A stretch of DNA of 64,000 bases from Prolixibacteraceae bacterium (GTDB lineage Bacteria; Bacteroidota; Bacteroidia; Bacteroidales; Prolixibacteraceae). Below the pieces are notes generated by a model. The model was not told the DNA's origin, searched no databases, and worked only from the letters and a program-made list of their open reading frames with translations. The position numbers and the translations under genes were made by a program. The stretch is taken from assembly GCA_003457135.1 (NCBI GenBank), contig DMSQ01000017.1, positions 1 through 64,000 on the forward strand, given 5' to 3'. Every line of letters starts with the position of its first letter. The stretch's first letter is position 1. Positions 32,995-41,656 of this stretch are shown piece by piece.

Positions 32995-33861
32995 ATGAAC
33001 GAAAACAAACTGGATTTACTGATTACACTGCTTGACGATCCCGATGATTCAGTCTTTCAACCGGTTTTGGAGGAAATCCTGAAGGCTGATATTTCTGTAG
33101 TTGATCATCTGGAACACATCTGGGAAACCAGTTTGGATGATTTGGTTCAAAAGCGAATCGAGCTAATCATTCAGCAGATACAGTTTAACGATGCCAAAAA
33201 GAGAATAAAAAGTTGGGCCAGTGAGCAAGCCATTGATTTATTTGATGGTTTTTTCCTGATTTCGCGACAGCAGTTTCCCGAATTAAAACTAAAATCAGTT
33301 CAGGTTCAATTGGACAATATCAGGAAAGACATCTGGCTCGAATTCCGAAATTCGTTGACATCACTTGAGAAGATCACCATACTCAATCATATTGTTTTTG
33401 ATCATTACCGGTTTAAAATTGACCGGAAAAATCCGGATTCGCCAAATCTTTGTTATATCAACCGGATTCTGGAATCAAGAAAAGGAAATCCGGTTTCCTT
33501 AACCATTTTATACACTCTGATAGCAAGATCACTCAAACTTCCGGTTCATTATATAGATATTCCGAACGGTCCATTAGTTGGTTATTTCGATCAGGCAATA
33601 GCCCGTTTGGCTCATGGAGATGATTACGGAAATTCAGTAATCTTTTATATTAATCCATCGAACAAAGGAGCTATTATTGGCCCCAGGGAAGTTGATTACA
33701 TCCAGCCTGTCAGAGAAATGACAAATAGGGCAAAACTAACTGAACCATGTGCTGACCGGATTATAATTAAACGGTTACTTGAAAAACTCATTTTTGCTTA
33801 TAGCCAGGCTGGCGCTACTGACAAGGTTTCTGATCTGAGCAAAATTGCAGGAATACTATAA
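32995..33861 (+). CDS. SirB1-like transglutaminase-fold protein
   Basis: The 288-residue protein shows the SirB1/transglut_core2 region: FDGFFLISRQQFPELKLKSV, then LNHIVFDHYRFKIDRKNPDS, CYINRILESRKGNPVSLTIL and HYIDIPNGPLVGYF. The first cysteine (NLCYINR) and histidine candidates are present, but a catalytic triad cannot be proved by eye. The function of SirB1 is not settled. It lies in tandem with the nucleoside phosphorylase gene. Confidence 0.85.
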   Translation: MNENKLDLLITLLDDPDDSVFQPVLEEILKADISVVDHLEHIWETSLDDLVQKRIELIIQQIQFNDAKKRIKSWASEQAIDLFDGFFLISRQQFPELKLKSVQVQLDNIRKDIWLEFRNSLTSLEKITILNHIVFDHYRFKIDRKNPDSPNLCYINRILESRKGNPVSLTILYTLIARSLKLPVHYIDIPNGPLVGYFDQAIARLAHGDDYGNSVIFYINPSNKGAIIGPREVDYIQPVREMTNRAKLTEPCADRIIIKRLLEKLIFAYSQAGATDKVSDLSKIAGIL

Positions 33862-33906
33862 ACTAAATTCGTTCAACAAAAACATTCTCATAATTCTGAC
33901 TGAAAC

Positions 33907-34641
33907 ATGAAACTAAAAGTATTCCATAAATTTTCGTACGGATTGTACATTATCGCCTCAGAGCACCTGGGTAAAAAAGCCGGATACATTGCTAATACAA
34001 CTTTTCAGGTTACATCGGAACCGCCTCAACTGGCCATTTCCTGTCACAAAAACAATCAAACTGCAGAAGTAATACTCAGTTCAGGCGTCTTTTCAGTATC
34101 CGTTCTGAAGAAAGAAGTTAATATGAAAATCATTGGCGACTTTGGATTTATGTCGTCCGGTGATATTGACAAATTTGCTGGTATCAAATCCATCAAAGGG
34201 CAATCCGGCGCACCAATTGTCGTTGACAACTCGGTGGCCTGGTTCGATTGTAAAGTGATGAAATCTATTGATTTGGGAACGCATTACCTGATTATAGGAG
34301 AAGTACTTGATTCAGACGAAATCGCCGATGAAGATCCACTGACATACCAGCACTACCGCGAAAAATACAAAATGTATTCGCCCAAAAATTCACCAACCTA
34401 CATCGAAAAATCAAAGCTGGAGGCTGAACTAATTCCTGTTTCTGAACAAGCGGATGAACCGGAACATGTGCACATTTTTAATGGAGAAAGCTATGTGTGT
34501 GTGATCTGTGGATACACTTACAATCCGGAAGAAGGCGATCCATCCATTGGAATTCCTCCCGGAACCCGCTTCGAAGATTTACCTGAAGATTACAAATGCC
34601 CCGTCTGTAACGCCTCGAAAGAGTACTTTAAGAAAGTCTAG
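33907..34641 (+). CDS. Flavin reductase-rubredoxin fusion (high molecular weight rubredoxin-like)
   Basis: The 244-residue protein joins an FMN-binding split-barrel flavin reductase domain (about 1-165, KAGYIANTTFQVTSEPPQLA and SVSVLKKE) to a C-terminal rubredoxin (about 195-244) with the iron-binding knuckles CVICGYTYNPEEGDP and CPVCNASKEYF. This order matches the high molecular weight rubredoxins of anaerobes that pass electrons from NAD(P)H to flavodiiron proteins in oxygen or NO detoxification. No flavodiiron gene is adjacent in this window, so the partner is not known. Confidence 0.93.
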   Translation: MKLKVFHKFSYGLYIIASEHLGKKAGYIANTTFQVTSEPPQLAISCHKNNQTAEVILSSGVFSVSVLKKEVNMKIIGDFGFMSSGDIDKFAGIKSIKGQSGAPIVVDNSVAWFDCKVMKSIDLGTHYLIIGEVLDSDEIADEDPLTYQHYREKYKMYSPKNSPTYIEKSKLEAELIPVSEQADEPEHVHIFNGESYVCVICGYTYNPEEGDPSIGIPPGTRFEDLPEDYKCPVCNASKEYFKKV

Positions 34642-34832
34642 AAAGAGTGGTCAGTGATCAGTCTCAGTTATCAGAGTAATTCCCGGTCATTTGCTTCGCG
34701 TCATTCATAGTCATTTTATTGCAGACTCAAAATGCTTGTGTTACAACAAATGACTACCAATGACCAAATGACTACCAATGACCTATTTTTCAATCATTTC
34801 ATTATTTTTGCTATCCAAACAATAGAAGTACC
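34642..34832. repeat. Spacer with CAGT words and an 18-bp tandem pair
   Basis: The unit AAATGACTACCAATGACC occurs twice in tandem at 34748-34765 and 34766-34783. The first part (about 34648-34675) repeats CAGT and ATCAG words like the spacer at 15834-15861. No gene is seen in it. Confidence 0.7.
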
Positions 34833-35720
34833 ATGGAAAACAAGAACTACAACATCGCTTTGATCCAGATTTCATTGGATGCAACTCCTGAAGTGAACCT
34901 GAAGAAGTGCCTGGAATGGATCAGAAAAGCCGCGGAACAAGGTGCGAATGTGGTCTGTTTACCCGAATTATACAGTTCGTTCTACTTTTGCCAGAGTGAA
35001 AATCACGATTATTTTAATTTGGCCGAACCACTTCATAACGATTCTTACCAGTCGTTCAGTGCTTTGGCCGCAGAAATGGAAGTTGTCCTGATTGTTCCTT
35101 TCTTCGAACGCCGCGCATCAGGGTTGTATCATAATTCAGCTTACATCATTGATGCCGACGGATCGGAAGCAGGATTGTACCGCAAAATGCATATTCCAGA
35201 CGATCCGGGCTACTACGAAAAATTTTATTTCACTCCCGGCGATATCGGATTTAAATCTTTTAACACCAAAGTTGGTAAAATCGGAACTTTGATTTGCTGG
35301 GACCAGTGGTATCCTGAAGGAGCGCGGATTACAGCCCTGCAGGGAGCCGAAGTGCTCTTCTACCCCACTGCCATTGGCTGGCACTTAACCGAAAAAGAAC
35401 AATATGGTAAAAAACAATACGAAGCCTGGCAAATTGTTCAGCGTGGACATGCCGTCGCCAACGGGATTTTTGTTGCCGCTTGCAACCGCGTAGGTTTCGA
35501 GAAACCGGTTGAATCATCGGCTGGCATCGAATTCTGGGGAGCTTCGTTTATTGCCGGGCCACAGGGCGAAATTCTGGCACAAGCCTCACACGATCAGGAA
35601 GAAATCATCATGGCCGAAGTTGATCTGGCCCTGATGGAAGATGTACGCCGCAACTGGCCTTTCCTGCGCGACCGGAGGATTGATGCTTATGGAGACATTA
35701 CCAAGAGGTTTATTGATTAA
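34833..35720 (+). CDS. aguB: N-carbamoylputrescine amidase
   Basis: The 295-residue protein is a nitrilase-superfamily amidase with the Glu-Lys-Cys triad: Glu in VVCLPELYSSFYFC, Lys in LYRKMHIPDDPGYYEKFYF and the nucleophile in IGTLICWDQWYPEGAR. The blocks FYPTAIGWH and EFWGASFIAGPQGE are those of AguB, which makes putrescine from N-carbamoylputrescine with release of CO2 and ammonia. The partner enzyme AguA is encoded at 38610 on the same strand, 2.9 kb downstream of the end of this gene. Confidence 0.93.
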   Translation: MENKNYNIALIQISLDATPEVNLKKCLEWIRKAAEQGANVVCLPELYSSFYFCQSENHDYFNLAEPLHNDSYQSFSALAAEMEVVLIVPFFERRASGLYHNSAYIIDADGSEAGLYRKMHIPDDPGYYEKFYFTPGDIGFKSFNTKVGKIGTLICWDQWYPEGARITALQGAEVLFYPTAIGWHLTEKEQYGKKQYEAWQIVQRGHAVANGIFVAACNRVGFEKPVESSAGIEFWGASFIAGPQGEILAQASHDQEEIIMAEVDLALMEDVRRNWPFLRDRRIDAYGDITKRFID

Positions 35721-35737
35721 ACAAATAATATAAGACA

Positions 35738-36400
35738 ATGAAAAACATCATCATATTTGGCGAAAATGTTCCCGGGTATAATATTTTGGTTTTGAACGAG
35801 CGGGAAGTCAGAGCCGCCGCGGGTATCCTGTTTCTGTTTACTTATACGGCTCTCCTTTTAATAATTTTCAAAGGCTATTTTCCTTTCATCAAGTATGTGA
35901 TCACCGGGTTTCTGACTGACTTTATTATCAGGGTGTTCATTAATCCAAAATACGCCCCTACCCTTATTTTAGGCAGGCTGATCGTGAAAAATCAAACTCC
36001 TGAATATGTTGGGGCAGCGCAGAAAAAATTTGCCTGGATCATTGGAGTTGTTCTGGCTGCCACCATGTTTATCCTGATGGTAATTGTCAATTCGTACAGC
36101 CCGATAACTGGCATTGTCTGCCTCATTTGTCTCATTTTTTTGTTTTTCGAGTCAGTATTTGGCATTTGCCTGGGGTGTAAATTTTATACCTTGTTTTACA
36201 AGGAAAAAGCCCAATACTGCCCGGGCGAGATTTGCGAATTGAAAGATCGCCAGCCCATTCAAAAAATTTCAGGTTCCCAACTACTTATTCTTCTAGGTTT
36301 TATCGTTCTCATGGTTCTGTTGGTCGTATTCTTCCACGAAATATTTGGCATCAGGCCGTTTGACTTATTTGGTCTGGAAAGCCATGCAGCGGCAAAGTAA
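35738..36400 (+). CDS. DUF4395-like membrane protein
   Basis: The 220-residue protein has about six membrane helices. The pattern VLNEREVRAAAGILFLFTYT, then FLTDFIIRVFINPKYAPTL and a cysteine pair at FGICLGCKFY, fits the DUF4395 family, whose members have a conserved C-x-C or C-x2-C in a helix and an unknown role, sometimes linked to thiol chemistry. It follows aguB after 17 bases on the same strand. Confidence 0.8.
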   Translation: MKNIIIFGENVPGYNILVLNEREVRAAAGILFLFTYTALLLIIFKGYFPFIKYVITGFLTDFIIRVFINPKYAPTLILGRLIVKNQTPEYVGAAQKKFAWIIGVVLAATMFILMVIVNSYSPITGIVCLICLIFLFFESVFGICLGCKFYTLFYKEKAQYCPGEICELKDRQPIQKISGSQLLILLGFIVLMVLLVVFFHEIFGIRPFDLFGLESHAAAK

Positions 36401-36444
36401 TTCCTGAAAATGAGAAAAATTAGAAAATATTTATACACCAATCC

Positions 36445-36723
36445 ATGTACTACATCCTTTTTTACAAGACAGTTGAAAACTACATCGAACGTCGGGCTCC
36501 ATTCCGCGAAGAACATTTGAATCTTGCACAACAAGCCCATCAAATTGGTTCGCTGATTCTGGGTGGTGCATTAGCCGATCCGGCTGACGGCGCCCTGCTG
36601 GTTTTCAAAGGCGACAGCCCAAAAGTAGCTGAAGATTTTGTCAATCGTGATCCGTATGTGAAAAACGGATTAATCACCGAATGGCATGTTCGCACCTGGA
36701 ATGTGGTTGTAGGAAACGAATAA
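36445..36723 (+). CDS. YciI-family protein
   Basis: The 92-residue protein has the ferredoxin-like YciI fold marks: YYILFYKTVENYIERR, EEHLNLAQQAHQIGSLILGG, ADPADGALLVFKGDSPK and the closing VNRDPYVKNGLITEWHVRTW. Conserved His and Asp residues are those proposed to form the active site in the family. The reaction is not known. It precedes the URO-D-like gene by about 14 bases. Confidence 0.9.
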   Translation: MYYILFYKTVENYIERRAPFREEHLNLAQQAHQIGSLILGGALADPADGALLVFKGDSPKVAEDFVNRDPYVKNGLITEWHVRTWNVVVGNE

Positions 36724-36737
36724 AATTTCCATTTTAT

Positions 36738-37799
36738 ATGAAAAACGAGACATTTATTCCCGATTACAACCATATTCTTCAAGTCGTTTATAATCAAAAG
36801 CCCAAACGATTGCCTCTTTATGAACATCATATTGATGTACCTTTCATATCAAAGGCACTGAACAATGAAATTGTTTTACACGGGAATAAAGCTCAGGATT
36901 TCGAAGCATATTATAAAAAAATCATCCACTTTTGGAGTGATATGACTTATGACGCTTTTGATTTTGAAGCAGCGATCTGTGATATCTTTCCCGGGCATGG
37001 GGCCATTATGGGCGGTATGCCGGGCCCCATACAAACCAGGGATGATTTCAACAAATATCCTTTTGATGAACTTCCTGCAATCTTTTGGGACACATACACT
37101 CCTCATTTAGATGCGCTTAGGGCGGTGCTTCCGCCAGGTATGAAAGCGTACGGAGGTTGTGGATATGGTATTTTTGAGTCGAGCCAGGATTTGGTTGGTT
37201 TTGAGCCGCTGTGTTTAATGCAATACCTCAATCCTGAGCTGTTTACCGACTTATTCAAAAAAATAGGAGATTTATACGTTACACTTTGGTCAAAAATGAT
37301 TGCTGACTATTCTGATATTTTTGTTTTTTTCAGAATGGGCGACGATTTGGGATATAAAAGTTCAACCATGCTATCTCCGGATACGATCAAAACCTACATT
37401 CTTCCTCAGTACAAAAGGGTGATAGATTTAGTTCATGCGGCCGACAAAAAGTTTTTATTGCACAGTTGCGGATGTATCTTTGATGTGATGGATGAACTCA
37501 TTGGATTAGGGATAGATGCCAAACATTCCAATGAAGATCAGATTGCAACTTTTGATAAATGGATTGATTTATATAACGACAAAATAGGATTATTTGGCGG
37601 AATTGATGTCAATACCTTATGCTTTAAGAAATATGAAGATATCTATAGGGAAGTTTTGGAAAAAGGGACTGAGTACAGAAATAAAGCCAAAGGATATGGT
37701 CTCGGATCCGGAAATTCAATTCCCGAATATATACCAACTGAGGGTTTTCTTGCCATGATTGATGCAACAAAAGAAATAAGGAGACGCGAGACAAGATGA
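36738..37799 (+). CDS. Uroporphyrinogen decarboxylase-family (MtaA/CmuA-like) protein
   Basis: From ATG 36738 the protein has 353 residues (an upstream ATG lies inside yciI). It is a URO-D/methyltransferase TIM barrel with the zinc-type motif LLHSCGCIFDVMDELIGLGI near residue 250, preceded by VFFRMGDDLGYKSSTMLSP. Lack of the uroporphyrinogen-specific arginines, as far as I can judge, and the HxCG motif point to the cobalamin- or methyl-transfer branch rather than to haem synthesis. Substrate unknown. Confidence 0.85.
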   Translation: MKNETFIPDYNHILQVVYNQKPKRLPLYEHHIDVPFISKALNNEIVLHGNKAQDFEAYYKKIIHFWSDMTYDAFDFEAAICDIFPGHGAIMGGMPGPIQTRDDFNKYPFDELPAIFWDTYTPHLDALRAVLPPGMKAYGGCGYGIFESSQDLVGFEPLCLMQYLNPELFTDLFKKIGDLYVTLWSKMIADYSDIFVFFRMGDDLGYKSSTMLSPDTIKTYILPQYKRVIDLVHAADKKFLLHSCGCIFDVMDELIGLGIDAKHSNEDQIATFDKWIDLYNDKIGLFGGIDVNTLCFKKYEDIYREVLEKGTEYRNKAKGYGLGSGNSIPEYIPTEGFLAMIDATKEIRRRETR

Positions 37800-37887
37800 A
37801 TGTTCTGTTTAAATGTTAGCGTATTTTGAAAGCAGGACTCTTAATGACGTTGTTATATATATCTGGATAATTTAGTATTTTTGATTA

Positions 37888-38289
37888 ATGGAAAATGAAA
37901 AGTTTGATTTGGAGAAAATTTTTAAACACTGGATTGCCACGTCTGACAAGGATTATAAAACAATGATTCATCTTTTCGAAGTAAAAGATTATCATTGGTC
38001 ATTGTTTATTGGTCACATCGTAATTGAAAGATTGCTAAAAGCCATGGTCGTCAAAATAACTGGAGAACATGCTCCCTTTACTCACGATTTAAGGCGACTT
38101 GCAAAGCTTTCAAAAATAGAATTTCAAAGTGACCAAATAGGTTGGCTTGATACCATAACTACTTTTAACTTGAATGCACGCTACGATAGTTATAAACAAG
38201 CATTTTATGAAAAATGCACACAGGAATTTACAGCAGAATGGATTTCGAATATTAAAGAACTTAGATCATGGATAAAGCAGATGCTATAA
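37888..38289 (+). CDS. HEPN-domain protein of an HEPN/MNT pair
   Basis: The 133-residue all-helical protein matches the HEPN pattern WIATSDKDYKTMIHLFEVKD, then HWSLFIGHIVIERLLKAMVV, and FNLNARYDSYK near the end. The RNase motif R-x4-6-H of toxic HEPN proteins is not seen after the Arg of NARYDSYK. It overlaps the nucleotidyltransferase gene by 22 bases, the usual toxin/antitoxin order. A -7 box candidate TATTTTTG lies a few bases upstream of the start (about 37874-37881). Confidence 0.88.
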   Translation: MENEKFDLEKIFKHWIATSDKDYKTMIHLFEVKDYHWSLFIGHIVIERLLKAMVVKITGEHAPFTHDLRRLAKLSKIEFQSDQIGWLDTITTFNLNARYDSYKQAFYEKCTQEFTAEWISNIKELRSWIKQML

Positions 38290-38585
38290 AAATTGCAGAA
38301 CGATATATCTCTCTGGTTAGTCAGAAGTATAAGATTGAAAATGTCATCTTATTTGGATCATTTGCTAAGGGTACAAATCAAATTGATAGCGATATCGATT
38401 TAGCAATTATTTTTAAATCAATCGATGATATCATTGATTTGCAGATAGACCTGATGAAAATGAGAACTGACGATGACCTTTTAATCGAACCACATCCGTT
38501 CAGAGTAATTGATTTTCAAATTTCTAATCCTGTTGTATCTGAAATATTGAAAACCGGAATTGAAATAGTAAATTACGCGGCCTGA
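38268..38585 (+). CDS. MNT-domain nucleotidyltransferase (antitoxin-like)
   Basis: The 105-residue protein is a minimal nucleotidyltransferase with the diagnostic GS-x10-DxD motif in ILFGSFAKGTNQIDSDIDLA and a later acidic segment. In HEPN/MNT pairs of the HepT/MntA type, this enzyme AMPylates the HEPN toxin to silence it. The overlapping start with the HEPN gene shows coexpression. All catalytic residues appear to be present. Confidence 0.9.
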   Translation: MDKADAIKIAERYISLVSQKYKIENVILFGSFAKGTNQIDSDIDLAIIFKSIDDIIDLQIDLMKMRTDDDLLIEPHPFRVIDFQISNPVVSEILKTGIEIVNYAA

Positions 38586-38609
38586 AGTACTCATAATCAC
38601 AGAAGCCCC

Positions 38610-39653
38610 ATGACCATCATATCCCGACGATTCCCTGCAGAGTGGGAAAAACATCAGGCAACACTTTTATCATTTCCTTCAGAAGGCCGCGACTGGCCCG
38701 GAAAGTACCATGCAATCAAATGGGCATTTGTTGAAATCATTAAAAAAATCACCACTTACGAACCTGTTATTCTGGTCGTAAAATCGGACGAACTACGCGA
38801 AAAAGTGGTATTAATGCTCAAACAGGCACATATAGATTTGTCTCAGGTAAGCTACATCATTCAGGACACCAACCGAAACTGGATGCGTGATTCGGGACCA
38901 GCCATTGTAAAAACCGCTGACGGAGGCCTCGAAGCCATTCAATTTGGATTTACCGGATGGGCCAAATACAAAAACCATCGGAAAGACCAGGATATTCCTG
39001 CAGCAGTAGCCAATCATCTTGGATTACCAATCATACCTGTCATTTACAAAAACAAACTGGTGGTGCTCGAAGGCGGCTCCATTGATGTGAACGGTTGCGG
39101 AACGCTGATAACTACCGAAGAATGTTTAATGGACCCGGTTAAACAGATACGCAATAAAGGTTTCAGGAAAGAAGATTACGAAAATGTATTTCGCGAATAT
39201 CTGGGTGTAACCAACACGATCTGGTTGGGCGCAGGCATCGAAGGCGATGATACTCACGGACATGTGGATGACATTTGCCGGTTTGTAAACAGAAATACGG
39301 TTGTTGCCGTTCAGGAACCAGATACAAACGATCCCAATCACAACAAACTGGAAGCTAACCTGGAAATTTTGCGAAATGCGAAACTCGAAAACGGCGAAAA
39401 ACTGATTGTGGTAACCATGCCAATGCCCGGTCGGCTCGACTTCGAAGACCTGCGCCTTCCGGCAAGTTATGTGAATTTTTTAATGACCAACGGATGTGTT
39501 CTGATGCCAACATTCAATGATAAAAACGATTATAAAGCTCTTGGAATTCTAACCGATTTATTTCCTGACCGCGACATAATCGGCATCAGCGCGGTTGATC
39601 TGGTCTGGGGATTGGGGACCCTGCATTGTTTAAGCCACGAAATTGCAGAGTAA
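38610..39653 (+). CDS. aguA: Agmatine deiminase
   Basis: The 347-residue protein is a peptidyl-arginine deiminase-type enzyme. Marks are FPAEWEKHQATLLSFP at the N-terminus, DTNRNWMRDSGPAIV, GAGIEGDDTHGHVDDICRF and the catalytic cysteine in LGTLHCLSHE near the C-terminus. It converts agmatine to N-carbamoylputrescine and ammonia, and AguB at 34833 completes the route to putrescine. The separation of the two genes by four or five unrelated genes suggests insertions into an older agu unit. Confidence 0.92.
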   Translation: MTIISRRFPAEWEKHQATLLSFPSEGRDWPGKYHAIKWAFVEIIKKITTYEPVILVVKSDELREKVVLMLKQAHIDLSQVSYIIQDTNRNWMRDSGPAIVKTADGGLEAIQFGFTGWAKYKNHRKDQDIPAAVANHLGLPIIPVIYKNKLVVLEGGSIDVNGCGTLITTEECLMDPVKQIRNKGFRKEDYENVFREYLGVTNTIWLGAGIEGDDTHGHVDDICRFVNRNTVVAVQEPDTNDPNHNKLEANLEILRNAKLENGEKLIVVTMPMPGRLDFEDLRLPASYVNFLMTNGCVLMPTFNDKNDYKALGILTDLFPDRDIIGISAVDLVWGLGTLHCLSHEIAE

Positions 39654-39825
39654 TTTACGTGTTCTTGCTTTTTAACTTTTGAGGATTCTGTCTGCAATCA
39701 AACTGCGATTTCATCCTTTAAAGTCTTTGCACTTTTTACCTTATTATTTTTTACATCTTCAAATGTTCGACTTTGTATAAATGAGAAAATCAATCCTTCA
39801 ATAATTCAATCCATCAGTCCTTCAA

Positions 39826-41133
39826 TTACGGTTGCTCTTTATTTTTTCTCAGCAGTTTCATAACCAGATATATCGCACTCAAAATCGCAACAAAGATAGC
39901 GATACCGATTATTTCATTGGTTGTCAGCTTGGAAAGTACCCAAAGTATAATCAGGATTGAAATCACAGGTACAGTATAACCGCCCCAAACCCTGAATGTG
40001 CCGGATTCAGCTTTTCCCTTGATCCGCAATTTGATAACAGACATTGCAACCCCAAAATAAATGAGTAAAACTGAAGCGCTTGATAGAATGGCAAGTGTTT
40101 TAAATTCACCGGTAATGGCAAACAGGCAACCCATTGTGGCATATAAAATAATGGAATAATGTGGAGTGGCATATTTCTTATGAATATTAGCCAAACTTAA
40201 TGGCAGAATCACCTGATCGCGGGCTGCACTATAAATAACCCTGGGCATGTTTAAGACATCGCCGCTTAAAAATCCAAACATTGAAATAGCGGCTCCAACA
40301 AGTATTAAAGTCACACCAAAAGGTCCCATCATGTTTTTGGCGACTTCGGCCAAAGGAGCATCCTTAAAAGTCGACAACGATGCACCTAAAATACCCTGAG
40401 CAACTAGTTGAATCAATACATACAGCAAAATGACAAAAGAAATGCTGATCAGGATTCCCCTCGGAATGGTCTTTTTAGGATTTATAACTTCACCTCCGGT
40501 ATTCAATCCGCTTTCAGCCCCCTGAAAAGCGAAAAAAAGAATAAGTGACATTTTACCCAGATCATTGGTTGACGGCACAGAATCCCATGCCAGATTTGAA
40601 ATGGATACTTTTGTTAATCCAATTAGCACTAAAAAGAGCAAGGGGGTCAATTTTGCAATGGTGGTTACAATAACCACGGAAATTCCCTGTTTCACACCTT
40701 TGATATTTACCACGGCCAAACCTCCAAAAATGAAAATAAAAAACAGCGATCTCACAATTTCATTATTAAACACCGGCATAAAATAGGCCAATGTCCCGGC
40801 CAAAGCATTGGCCACCGCCGCATCGGCCATGATGGTTGCACCTAAAATAAAAAAATTGACTGTCAAAAAACCGAAATATTTCCCGAATGCAACCTCAATG
40901 TATGAATAAGCGCCACCCGATTGCGTTAATTTACTGCCTACTTCAGCGAAACAAAGCATAATGAGCATGATCAGAAATCCACAGAATAAATAAGCCAGAA
41001 TACTTGCAGCGCCAAGTCTTTCGGCCACAATAGCAGGAATTACAAAGATTCCGGCGCCCACAATCAGGTTAACGATATTTGCGCTCAAGCCCAGGACTCC
41101 AATTTCTCTCTTTAATCCTTCATTAGTATTCAT
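39826..41133 (-). CDS. APC-family amino acid permease
   Basis: The 435-residue protein has about twelve membrane helices and the APC start GLSANIVNLIVGAGIFVIPA, then FAEVGSKLTQSGGAYSYIEV, both part of the substrate path in the first helices. A later SLILFFAFQGAESGLNTGGE is the helix 6 region. It should carry amino acids across the inner membrane. Its gene lies convergent to aguA; a role in arginine or polyamine traffic is possible by position only. Confidence 0.9.
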   Translation of the reverse strand: MNTNEGLKREIGVLGLSANIVNLIVGAGIFVIPAIVAERLGAASILAYLFCGFLIMLIMLCFAEVGSKLTQSGGAYSYIEVAFGKYFGFLTVNFFILGATIMADAAVANALAGTLAYFMPVFNNEIVRSLFFIFIFGGLAVVNIKGVKQGISVVIVTTIAKLTPLLFLVLIGLTKVSISNLAWDSVPSTNDLGKMSLILFFAFQGAESGLNTGGEVINPKKTIPRGILISISFVILLYVLIQLVAQGILGASLSTFKDAPLAEVAKNMMGPFGVTLILVGAAISMFGFLSGDVLNMPRVIYSAARDQVILPLSLANIHKKYATPHYSIILYATMGCLFAITGEFKTLAILSSASVLLIYFGVAMSVIKLRIKGKAESGTFRVWGGYTVPVISILIILWVLSKLTTNEIIGIAIFVAILSAIYLVMKLLRKNKEQP

Positions 41134-41656
41134 TTTCCCTTTCTATTTGATTAATTTCTGCTTATGGAAGACAAAACAGAAAGCATAAAGAAAATAATAA
41201 TATGTGATTTTTTGCAGGTGCTGGGGTTACCTTTTCCTGTTTTTGGGAATATAGAATAGTTTTGCACCCATAGCGAACATCAAAAAAGACAAACCTGCAG
41301 TTTCGTCACCAGTACCCCCTCATGGACGTTTTCGACTTGGGCTGGATTATAACTCTGACTATCAGTTAACATTTATCCAGGACGGACTATTACCTAAAAC
41401 AATTGTTGTTAACACGGAGCTTCCCAAAGAGGCTTATCTGCGTTCAGCCAATTTCCCGCATTTTTTAATGGCCGTAAAACTGTTCAATATTATTTGAAAT
41501 CTGACGTTATTAGTTAACCAGATTATTGAGATCAACCATCACGAAATAAACATGTACCCAAATGTATGTCCTTTCGATGATTTATTTAATTTTACGGGGT
41601 ATTCGCGACGTTTTCAGTATCTAAAACACTATCTATTTCATTGAAACTAAACATGT
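41134..41656. other. Spacer with a decayed gene, no intact gene
   Basis: This stretch between the permease start and the TPR gene has no intact gene. Its middle holds the remnant described at 41255-41497. The remaining parts (41134-41254 and 41498-41656) show no clear promoter, repeat or RNA. Confidence 0.5.
41255..41497 (+). pseudogene. Remnant of a paralogue of the TPR-protein N-terminal domain
   Basis: An open frame without start reads ANIKKDKPAVSSPVPPHGRF then RLGLDYNSDYQLTF and IVVNTELPKEAYLRSANFPH before TGA at 41495. It lines up with residues about 52-118 of the neighbouring 1260-residue protein (NGRFRFELEFFNEYYLTF; IIIVSTEIPKEVWERDNDFP). The signal peptide and all TPR-like repeats are missing. 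This is most likely what is left of a tandem duplicate. Confidence 0.75.

Noticed and set aside
34748..34783. 18-bp direct repeats as a CRISPR or replication iteron
   Set aside because: Only two contiguous units and no further copies, cas genes or replication gene nearby.
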